A stretch of DNA of 64,000 nucleotides from NCBI GenBank assembly GCA_037176705.1, contig CM073886.1, positions 86,711,501 through 86,775,500 of the forward strand, written 5' to 3'. Numbering within the stretch: the first letter of the stretch is position 1; each line of letters opens with the position of its first letter. This document shows positions 56,031 to 64,000 of this stretch, one piece after another. Below the pieces are notes generated by a model. It had not been told where the DNA came from, did not search any database, and worked only from the letters and a program-made list of their open reading frames with translations. The position numbers and the translations under genes are program-made. The stretch is from Molossus alvarezi (lineage: Eukaryota > Chordata > Mammalia > Chiroptera > Molossidae).

Positions 56031-57279
56031 GCATTGTCTATAGAAGCTTTCGGAACCACACCCTGAGCCCTGACTGCTGACCAGCAGCTGCAGGACAGTC
56101 TGCCCCGTATCAACTCTTTTATCTGTTTCTTTGTAGCCCCTTGAGGTCTTTTCCCATTTAAATCTCCTACCCCAGCCCCAGGCACCACACCCAGTCTGTG
56201 AGCTCTGGAAAGCGAGTCCACTGTCTTTTAAAATGTCCTTCGTAGTCTCTCCCTGGACAGTACAGACAGAGTACGCCCACCACGTATATACTGACTCAGT
56301 CACTTGGCCTGGTCACTAGACACAATCAAAGAGGACCAGCTCCTCTGGGATGCATCTTCTCTAGGGCACTGTGGCCTTTCGTTATTAGCTTTTCCTCCCT
56401 TGGCTCGAGGTCTGGCTTTACTGTCTGTCTGGATAAATATTCCCCTTCGTTTGCTGCCTGCACAGCTCTCCCCAGTGGGGTCAGTGGGCTCCAGCCAAGT
56501 GCACTGGCCATCACCCCAGACCTGAAGACTTTACTGGAAGCACCCAGTGTCCTTCTCTCCAAACGTAAGTCAAGCGCAGTGGTCAGAGCTGCTCGTCAGG
56601 GAGGAAAGTTCCACGGAACCGAAGAAAGCAAGTCCACCGCTGGTCCCGCCTGGTAGCTACAGAACCAACCAGTGCCTCCCCGATCAAACAGTGAGCATGG
56701 CGCGTCCACCAGAGACCTCTCTGGTGGCAGCATCTCCAGACGACCCCAAACCACCCCCTTTAGGAAACCATATTCAGATGCCCCGGGCTAGACCCACAGC
56801 CGAATCTCAGGTACTTCCACGCATGTAGGTTGATTTCCTTCCACTGATGCCACCATTACTATGCATGCAGCCATAAGTGTGTAAGAGACGAACTGCTGTT
56901 ATACTGGACTTTGAGACTCAGCGGTTCATTTAGCCAACTTGATAAACTTGCCAAGTCTTACAACCTTGTGCCTTCATTCTGGACACCCCCCCCGCCCCGA
57001 CATCAGCCTTTCAGCTGATCCATGGTGTAATTCTCCTGCAGCGCTTGTTTAGGGATATGCTTCTGCTACATTTATAAGATACTCTCCGTCGACTTGGGCT
57101 ATTCCTACTGACATGCCATAAAAATTAAGTCACACTCCATGTCCTTCTTCATGACGTCCAGCTGATAAAGCTCTTGCCGCTGCCGATGAAGCGAGGCACG
57201 TTGGCTGATACTCCGGGTGCCTTAGCGGATGTGGCCGGGCTGAGGCCTGGGACAGTCTGGAGCATTTAGAAAAGGAATC
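56031..57279. other. Unassigned sequence
   Basis: No gene recognised. A C-run (CCCCCCCCGCCCCG) lies at 56986-56999. Frames up to 93 codons show no domain. Confidence 0.4.
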
Positions 57280-57600
57280 ATTACTCCAGCACTGCCTACT
57301 TATCTCAGCTTATAGAAATAAATATTTACCCAATAATATGGCAGGTTTATGAGCCGCATTTAATACTGTAATGAAAAGGTCTGTCCCTGCGAGAGAGAGA
57401 AAAGGGAAGAGTTAAGGTTGCCATGGGAGCCTTGGGCACTTCTGGACTTTTATGATTATGAACAATAATTAGATGTGATGCTTTATGGTCATGAAACACC
57501 TCACGGGCTGCTGATAATTGTAAAGTGTTGGGCAATTAATTCACCCTCGCTGAGAGTCAGGTTGGTGTAATTAACCCCACGAGGGGAAACAGCCCCAGAT
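57280..57600. other. Non-repeat block with homeodomain-like sites, possible conserved element
   Basis: The block has no repeat resemblance and no long frame. It combines AT-rich cores (AATAATATGG, AATAATTAG, GCAATTAATTC, TGTAATTAACC) with high complexity. Such texture is typical of developmental enhancers, but identity needs alignment to other mammals. Confidence 0.3.
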
Positions 57601-58053
57601 GATGGGAGTCAGGTGAAGAGCCACCCGGCTCTGTGATGGCAGTCCTCGCCTCGGACCCCCTCCGCCTCACATCTCTGCCCAGACCCCACTCTTGTCCTGA
57701 GGCACTTTGCAGATGGCTGGGTGGGGCTGTGAGAGGGCCTGCCCGCTCTGCGCAGAGGGGGCTGGGGTCCGAGCCGGCATCCAGCCCTCGGGGTTTCATT
57801 GCTTCTGAGGGGGACATGCAACCCTGCACAGCTGTGACAAGAGGAATGCAGAAAGCCACCTGGGGAAGGGACAGTTGGAGATATGGTGCTGAGCTGTAAC
57901 CGGCCAGACCTTCATGAGATCGATACTTTGTCCTCTTCCCAGCACCTGGAATCTGGGATTGGTTCTTAGTCTTCCAGCTTTTCTAGGTATTGTCCCATAA
58001 CACACACATGCTCTTAGGCACTTACAGAAAGCTGGGGAGAGGATGGATATTCT
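57601..58053. other. Unassigned GC-rich sequence
   Basis: 57620-57800 is GC-rich with several CpGs. Overlapping frames of 70-100 codons are a by-product of base composition. Confidence 0.4.
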
Positions 58054-58313
58054 TTTTTTTTTGTCAGTCCTCACCTGAGGATGTTTTTCTATTGATTTAT
58101 TAGAAAGAGTACAAAGGAGGGAGGAAGGGAGAGAGAGAGAGAGAGAAACATCGATGTGAGAAAGACACATCGATTGGTTGCCTCCTGCACAACTCCGACC
58201 AGGGCGAATGAGCAAACCTGCAACCCAGGTACGTGCTCTTGAGTGGCATCGAAGCCGAGATCCTTTGGTCTATGGGCTGACGCTGTAACTGCCAAGCCAA
58301 ACTAGCCAGGCCA
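58054..58313 (-). mobile_element. Bat Ves SINE with TCCTCACCTGAGGA hairpin
   Basis: A poly-T side, hairpin (58067-58080), TTTTTCTATTGATTTATTAGAAAGAG, antisense CT block (GGGAGAGAGAGAGAGAG) and antisense B and A boxes are present in order. Flanks GGATGGATATTCT and GGTTGGATAGTCTT may be a decayed target duplication. Confidence 0.88.
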
Positions 58314-58320
58314 GGTTGGA

Positions 58321-59551
58321 TAGTCTTAATGCAAAGTATTATTGACTATATATATATATGATAATATAGATACATATGCTATTGTATTATATTGTTATTA
58401 TATAATTTTATATTCATATATTTAATTCCTGAAACAAGTGGGTCATATGCTTTGGCTCTGTCATGTAATCAAAAGCTAGATTCCATTTTCTCCAAAGGGA
58501 AACAAAGTATAACATGAAAATTTCAGCCAACACCCCCTCTTGTTTCTACTTAAATTTCCATGGACTAATTCAAACATTTAGTTTTCTTCGTTGGAGGCTA
58601 CTGTGTGCTGTCGTTGACCGATTCCGATGAGGGAATGTGCTGGATTACCGCCACTGACAGACCTCACTCCTCACAGCCCTGCCCAAGCTCCCCGCACAGC
58701 TCCTGCAGGTTTGGTAATGGATTAGCCTTCCACTCGAGAAATGCGGGTGAGAGCTACACACGGCTGTCATGGTGGACCACCTCTGCCAGTGCCGTGCTGC
58801 ATGGGAAGCCGACATGAGTGTTTTCCCTCGAGGCGTGGTCTCACTGACACCTTTGCCCAGCAGGAATGACACCTGCTCCCATCGGTGGGCACAGACGGCT
58901 GGTGGCTGAGCCGGGGATGGAGGGGACAGACTAGGGAAGCAGTGCCCTTCGCTTTACTCCAGGGGAAAACGTGCAGCACAAAGCCTCTGGTATATTTTGA
59001 AAGAATGTTCTGTACAATAAAAGCTAATTTGCTATGATTAGTTCCATTACATTTGTGAGATTATCACTCTACCCAACCCAAATGCAACCGTGAATAATAC
59101 CGCCTGGGTCCTAGGAATAGAACTGCTCGGAGTCTTGAGGCAAGTCACCTAACAGGCATTCAGAGGGTGGGCAAGGGAGCTGGAGGACCACAGGGAAATC
59201 AGATGCAAAATGAGGCCAGGCAGAAAGGGGCGGGGGTCGTTCACTTTTTACACGCTTCTGTACCGTTTGGAGTCTTACAAGTTTATTTTGTTGGTGACAA
59301 GAAAAATGTTGGTTATTTGTGATCCCACTGCTTTGAGCCACTCAGGGAGTACGCTGTCTGCTGAGCCAGCGATGAGACAGAAGATGCAGGCTGAAAGAAT
59401 AGGCCTGAGCCAAATTCCCAGTTCAGGTGAGAAGAGACAGAGAGGTTCTTCTGAGAGGTGTGAGTGGTGGACAGGAGCCAGGGGAGAATCAGAGGCTTCT
59501 CGGGGAAGGACTGGAGACTGGGAGAGCCTGTGACTGAACACAGAGATGTAA
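58321..59551. other. Unassigned sequence, AT-repeat-like at its start
   Basis: 58345-58430 is (TA)n-like low complexity. The remainder is unique. No gene seen. Frames of about 70-107 codons are not recognisable. Confidence 0.4.
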
Positions 59552-59750
59552 GACTCCCCTCCCCCTTCTCCTCCTCCTCCTCCTCCTCCTCCGCCTCCTT
59601 CTCCTTCTCTACCTCCCCCTCCCCTCCGACTCTCCTCCCCTCATCTTCCTCCCCTTCTTCCTCCTCCTCTCTCCTCCCTCTCCTCCTCTCCCCTCCCCCT
59701 TCTCCTCTCCCCTTCCCCTCCCCCTCCTCCTCATTCTCCTCCTCTCTCTC
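59552..59750 (+). repeat. Polypyrimidine (CTC/CCT)n tract, about 200 nt
   Basis: Nearly every base is C or T, with (CCT/CTC)n units at the left and irregular CCCCTCC/TTCTCC further on. Only scattered purines interrupt it. The 96-codon serine/proline-rich frame reading through it is a compositional artefact. Confidence 0.95.
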
Positions 59751-60779
59751 ATGAAATTCTGAGTGCTAGGCCATATAGACCCTCTCTGGCCCACTATAAA
59801 TCATTAGTGAAGTCTACATTTCTCACTAATGCCTTGTGGAGTGAGTTTTCTTTTCAAGCGATACAAGAAAATGTTTAATCCTGCTTTGGGGGTGGCATGA
59901 GGGAAAATGAGGGAACAGCCACATACATACTTCTTTGATTCCTACAGTCCTAACAGATGGTCGGTGGGATGAATGAGGGGGGGAAAGACTGAAGTTGGGA
60001 AGGCTGACCCCACATTCCTTTATGCCCACTTAGCAGCCCTGGCCTCTGTCCACATTCTGCAGTGCCCCCCACCCACCTCTCCACCGCCCCTATGCCGAGG
60101 GAAGCCCACCCATGTGATCATTCTCAGGGCAGAGCCAGTACTTGGGGAAACCCCAGTGAGCCCAGGCTGTATGGGTCCAGATGAAGGCACCCCGGTCCTG
60201 CACACTCCCCGCACTCCCGAGAGCCAGCTGGGCCCATCCTTCCCGCTCTGCACAGAGGCATTAGGCCTGGGCTCGGGTGGGAGCAGGACGCCGGAGAGCT
60301 GGTCAGAGCGGCAGCAGCAGTCGTTCAGGCCTTCTGGAGCCAGGAACAGAGGACACAATGCTCTAAAGCTCCCTATCGGGTGTGCAGAGGCAGGTGTTCA
60401 AGGAGGCAGCACCTTCTGCATATTCCTAACAGGCCTTTGCAAGACGCGAGACCTTCACATCCACTCATGGTGCTGATGGAAAGAGCTTTTCGGAGAGCTT
60501 GGAAAAGGAAGAGCCAAGCGCTCCGGCATGCAGCCTTCCCAATTAGCACTGCCGGCCCAGAGAGCGAGCACGTCGGGTTACTTCGAGGCAGCTGCTCGTT
60601 TCTTTCAGGGAAGTGCAGGCTAATGCTCTCTGATTCAGGGAATTCAGAGAGCGGCCTCTGACTGCTTCCCACAGAGGGTAGGCTGGCATCTGGGGCAAAG
60701 TAATCGTCTCCAATGCCAGCCACACCGGCAGCTGGAATCACGGAGCCAGAAATTCACGTGGGCCACGTGTGACACGAAA
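59751..60779. other. Unassigned GC-moderate sequence
   Basis: A 167-codon plus frame (59973-60476) is the longest non-L1 plus frame in this part. It has no recognisable domain, and its opposite strand also carries a 112-codon frame, typical of GC-rich non-coding DNA. Confidence 0.4.
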
Positions 60780-60925
60780 CCTGTGAGGATTGTTTTCTGT
60801 GTCAGACCCTGTGCTAAATCCATTACCTGTGTTCTCCCAGTTCATCCTCCTGACAGCTGGGATTAGCCACCCTTACCTGTGAGGAAATGTCATTGCCGAT
60901 GTCACCCAGCGAGGAGGCCAGGGAG
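60780..60925 (-). repeat. MIR fragment
   Basis: TGTGTCAGACCCTGTGCTAAATCCATTACC ... TTCATCCTCCTGACAGCTGGGATTAGCC ... GATGTCACCCAGCGAGGAGGC is antisense MIR, degraded. Confidence 0.6.
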
Positions 60926-61089
60926 ACAAAGGTCAAAGGTGGGTTTGTCTGAATAAAGCCCACCCCCTGTGCATTCCGCCAGTGTGCTAGACTCCGGCCT
61001 CCCAGCTTCCCCTTCTCTGGGATGTTGAGCTATTTCCAGTGCCTGGTATAGCTGGGATTGGACTCAAGTTTAATAATTCTAAAAATGAC

Positions 61090-61310
61090 ATTTTTTAATT
61101 GGTTCTCCCTCCTGAAGCCATCCCTAGCCCTAGGTCCCTCCTGTGTGCTCACAGCAGACCTACGACTGTCCCTAGCATGGCTCACATTGCCTTTGCTTGC
61201 AATTATTTACTCAGTCTGCCTTTCCTCTGACACTGAGCAATTTCGTGGGGGAGAGGAGCACCGAGCACAATGTCTGATACATAGTAGATGTTTATAGAAT
61301 CAGCACAGGA
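61090..61310 (+). repeat. L2 3' end
   Basis: CTCCTGAAGCCATCCCTAG, GTGTGCTCACAGCAGACC, TTGCAATTATTTACTCAGTCTGCC and CACAATGTCTGATACATAGTAGATGTTTATAGAATC follow the sense-order L2 3' end. Confidence 0.7.
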
Positions 61311-61364
61311 CCAAAAACATTTCCTAAATAATTATACAACAAAATAACAATGCGGTAGCTTTAT

Positions 61365-61545
61365 ACAATGGAGAGAGCACCAGATGTAGAATCAGATATC
61401 CCGCCCTCAAGTCCAACTCCCTCGTTTAATAGCTGTCTACCTTTGAATGAATCGTTTAGCCTTTCTGGGCTTATGTTGCCGTTTCTACAGATGGAAGCAG
61501 GTAGACTTGAGCTCCTCAAGGTCACATCCAATGCTGCAATTCTAT
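61365..61545 (+). repeat. MIR SINE remnant
   Basis: AGAGAGCACCAGATGTAGAATCAGATATCCCGCC ... TTTAATAGCTGTCTACCTTTGAATGAATCGTTTAGCCTTTCTGGGCTTATG follows MIR head-to-core order. Confidence 0.68.
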
Positions 61546-61914
61546 AAGTTCAGTCTGGGCAGAGTCCATGCAGCTCCTTCACAAAGCTACCTGTTCAAGT
61601 GAGATGCTCCAAGCTCAGCGTGAAGAAATGCTCTTCCTCAGACCCCGAGTTCAAGGACTTATTTCCTGGCCGGGTAGCCCACAGCTCTGCTCTCCCCCAC
61701 CCCTCCTGGTCCCTTTGCTGCTTCTCTGCCCAGGGACCAACTTGTCTGCCACATCATCTCTTCGACTTGATCCTCACGTCGGAGTCTTTCTGGTCAATTC
61801 AACTACCTCCCTAAGTACTAATTTGCTTCCTCCTCTAGACCTGGCCCTCAAGGCAATGCCCCTCCTCTGTGCCCCACCCCCGCGGGCAGGACACACGCAG
61901 GAGCTTCCACACCT
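61546..61914. other. Unassigned sequence
   Basis: No gene or repeat recognised. A 116-codon frame here has no domain. Confidence 0.4.
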
Positions 61915-62110
61915 CTAATTAGAATCTCAGGCTCCATTTTAAAATGATTCTCTAGACTCGTAGCCTATCAGGGAACATTCATGAGGGTTCATTTTTAATT
62001 TGCCATGTGAGGTGTTATTAATGCATTTGAGCAAACAGACTGGAGGACATGCTGCAATATAGATATTACTAATTAACACCAGTCCAGCATGCACACTATT
62101 AATCGGTCAC
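61915..62110. other. Non-repeat AT-rich block, possible conserved element
   Basis: The block has many TAAT/ATTA cores (TAATTAG, GTTATTAATGC, ACTAATTAACACC, CTATTAATCGG) in non-repetitive sequence. It resembles conserved enhancer texture. Inference only. Confidence 0.3.
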
Positions 62111-63639
62111 TTCCTTTTCTTAAATCCACTCCCTCCCCCATGTGGCCTTGAGGAGGGGGTGTGAGAGCAGAGTGTGAGATTGCAGGGTGTCTCCATCCAG
62201 CCCCGCACACAGGCAGAGTGCTTCAGACACAAACCCTTTCCACCCCCGCTGCACGTGAGCCTCCTTAGGCCAGAAGCGTTTTACGTGAAACAAAGGCAGA
62301 GACAAAGCAATTGCATCAGTGATAATGTAGGAATTCCGGTGTCTAAACCTGATATACTTAGAAGGAAATTATTTAAATTTGTCTTTAAAAATTCACCCTG
62401 AGGCTTATTTGCAAAGAACCTTGCATTGCAAGAGTAAGAGGAAACCACAGGAACTGCGCATGCCTAACCTGGAGAAGGAAACACCTAGGCAGGGATGCCA
62501 GGCCCTCACACAGGTGAGAGGTGGCCTGAGGACCGGGAGTCGGTGCCCCCCGGAGGGCAGAGCAGCGCAAGGTGGAAGAGTCAGCTCCACGCCAGGGAGC
62601 ACTCCTGCCCGGAAAGTGCGGAAATCGAGTCTGAATGGCCACATGGCAGTGTTGTCACAAGTGGGCTTCAATCACATGGGTGGGCTCGCAGCAGGTGAAC
62701 GTCAAGCAGGTCGAAGGTTTGCTCGACCTCATAGTTGTGAAAGGGCAGTGCTGAGCTGACAGGGGGCTGGGGCATGCGAGTCCGTCCTGGGCCTGGAAGT
62801 CTTCGTTTTTAAAATTCTTTCCACATCTGTACTGTTGACGGCAGATGTTTTGGTTCCCAACCCCTTTCTCCCTTGCTGTCATCCCTTCCAGAGATTGTAA
62901 GAGTTACACCCTTGCTTCCCCAGCCACCCCCGCAGCTGCAAGTGGCCGTGGGACCCAGATTTGGCCATGAGCATGGATGAAGTCTCGGGGGAGGGAGGAA
63001 GCCTGTGAGGCTGTGAGCCTAGGTCTCAGCGGAAACAGCGGACATGCTCAGGCTAATTTGGGGAGGGTTCACAAAGGAGTACGTACAAAGGTGTAGGCAG
63101 GGGTAGGAGACCACGGGGTAGTAACAGCAGAGTTGCCCCCCTCCCCAGACCAGAGGGCTGAGGAGAAGGGCAAGGACCAGCCCCGAGGAAAGAGCTGTGT
63201 GGAAAAGGCTGCCGGGAAGGAGCTGCGGCCTTTGGCTGAGAAGCATAACCAGGCCCAGGCGACTCCATGACCTTGACAATAAGGAAGAGAACCTGACACA
63301 ATCCTCTCCCTGGTCTGGTGGCATCATTGATTGTGAGGAGCCCACGGGGACTGTAAGGCAGAGGACCGGGCCCCTCCGGGGGGAGAATCCTGCTGAGTGG
63401 CTGGCTATGCACAGTTCATCGTTTGTGTCCTGTATTTGCAGAGAGCACACTTGTGTCCTTGATACCTTCCCGCCAAGCACTGGACCACTGCACGGTGTGC
63501 AGGTAACTATCCTGGCCTCAAATGGCTTGAAATCTAGGGACGTAAACCAGCATGCATGTGTGGAAGAATTAGAGGGCATTCAGACATTAAAACTTGTGGG
63601 AACAGACATAAGTACTATGGAAATTAAAGGTAAATATTG
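62111..63639. other. Unassigned sequence
   Basis: No gene recognised. Frames of 126 codons (plus, 62379-62759), 167 codons (plus, 63197-63700) and 186 codons (minus, 63019-63579) overlap each other and lack recognisable domains or conserved motifs. The last two are opposite strands of the same DNA, so at most one could code. Confidence 0.4.
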
Positions 63640-63825
63640 GTCAGCAGGTGCAGGCAGACCAGAGTCAAAATCCCAGTGCCCCTGCATATTAACTGAGTAA
63701 CCTTGGATAGTTACTTCATCTTGCTGAGCCTCACTTTTTCTATCTGTAAAATGGGAATAATAATGCTCACCCTTCTGGACTGTTTTAAGAATTACAGATA
63801 ATATATAGTGACAATATTCTATAGT
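63640..63825 (+). repeat. MIR SINE remnant
   Basis: GACCAGAGTCAAAATCCCAGTGCCCC ... ACTGAGTAACCTTGGATAGTTACTTCATCTTGCTGAGCCTCACTTTTTCTATCTGTAAAATGGG is a well-preserved MIR in sense order. Confidence 0.88.
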
Positions 63826-63990
63826 ACTTATCATATGCCAGATGCTGTTACCTAAATGAACTCTATGAAGTAGGTACTATTATAATTCCCAATATATAAA
63901 TCAGGAAGCTGAGTCACTAAAATGTACATAACTTGCTCAGAGTCACCCGAATTTGTACCCAGACAGACCGGCTACAAGCAGTCTCACCCA
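63826..63990 (-). repeat. MIR SINE remnant, head-to-head with previous MIR
   Basis: GTACTTATCATATGCCAGATGCTGTTACC ... TGAAGTAGGTACTATTATAATTCCC ... ACTTGCTCAGAGTCACCCGAATTTGTACCCAGACAG is antisense MIR core. It abuts the plus-strand MIR 3' end. Confidence 0.85.
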
Positions 63991-64000
63991 CTATGGCACG

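Noticed and set aside
59464..59754. 96-codon Ser/Pro-rich frame
   Set aside because: It is a direct translation of the polypyrimidine tract. Composition explains it fully.
59973..60476. 167-codon plus-strand open frame
   Set aside because: No recognisable domain, GC-rich composition and a 112-codon frame on the other strand. Looks like a chance frame.
63019..63700. 186-codon minus and 167-codon plus frames overlapping each other
   Set aside because: They are two strands of the same DNA, run partly into a MIR, and show no family resemblance.

Overview
This is a 64 kb stretch of mammalian nuclear DNA that behaves like intergenic or intronic sequence. The organism is almost certainly a bat, most likely a vespertilionid or close relative. 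The diagnosis rests on at least 14 tRNA-derived SINEs of the bat Ves type. They have pol III A and B boxes, a CT-rich 3' region and often a terminal TCCTCRGGTGAGGA hairpin. A young bat-type LINE-1 lineage and a layer of ancient pan-mammalian MIR, L2 and L1M remnants support it. I found no convincing host protein-coding exon, no RNA gene and no CRISPR or prokaryotic feature. Almost all open reading frames are chance or lie inside retrotransposons. Layout: 1-7340 is mostly unassigned unique sequence with MIR, L2 and old L1 relics plus three bat SINEs. From 7340 to 18680 there is a nested LINE-1 complex. An ancient minus-strand L1 was interrupted at 9412-15296 by a full-length plus-strand L1 ('L1A') with both ORFs open. 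A 5'-truncated minus-strand copy of the same young family ('L1B', 15979-18130) landed next to it. The two young copies therefore form a near-identical inverted repeat of about 2.1 kb per arm around a 0.7 kb spacer. From 18.7 to 31 kb there are small L1 insertions, an LTR-like relic, (TG)n and (CA)n microsatellites, a mariner-like MITE and SINEs. From 31 to 36 kb, older plus-strand L1 fragments were used as landing sites by SINEs. From 38.6 to 39.8 kb there is an L2 relic and a second MITE carrying a tRNA-only SINE. The 40-64 kb part is richer in unique sequence. It holds a nested L1+SINE (47.3-48.1 kb), a long L2 (about 51.6-52.5 kb), a processed RPL21 pseudogene (53.3-53.9 kb), a 200 nt polypyrimidine tract (59.55-59.75 kb), many MIRs and a few AT-rich non-repeat blocks that resemble conserved non-coding DNA. 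Functionally, the window holds one autonomous machine and several passengers. L1A encodes the RNA chaperone ORF1p and the endonuclease/reverse transcriptase ORF2p. That class of machinery is known to mobilise L1 copies, SINEs and cellular mRNAs, and L1B, the SINEs and the RPL21 pseudogene all look like its products (A-tails, target-site duplications). I did not find a new multi-gene system. The observations most worth checking are the intact L1, the inverted L1 pair, the SINE hairpin and its CpG-decay series, the MITE with a tRNA-only SINE inside it, and an unexplained exact 26-nt duplication at 3131 and 5024.
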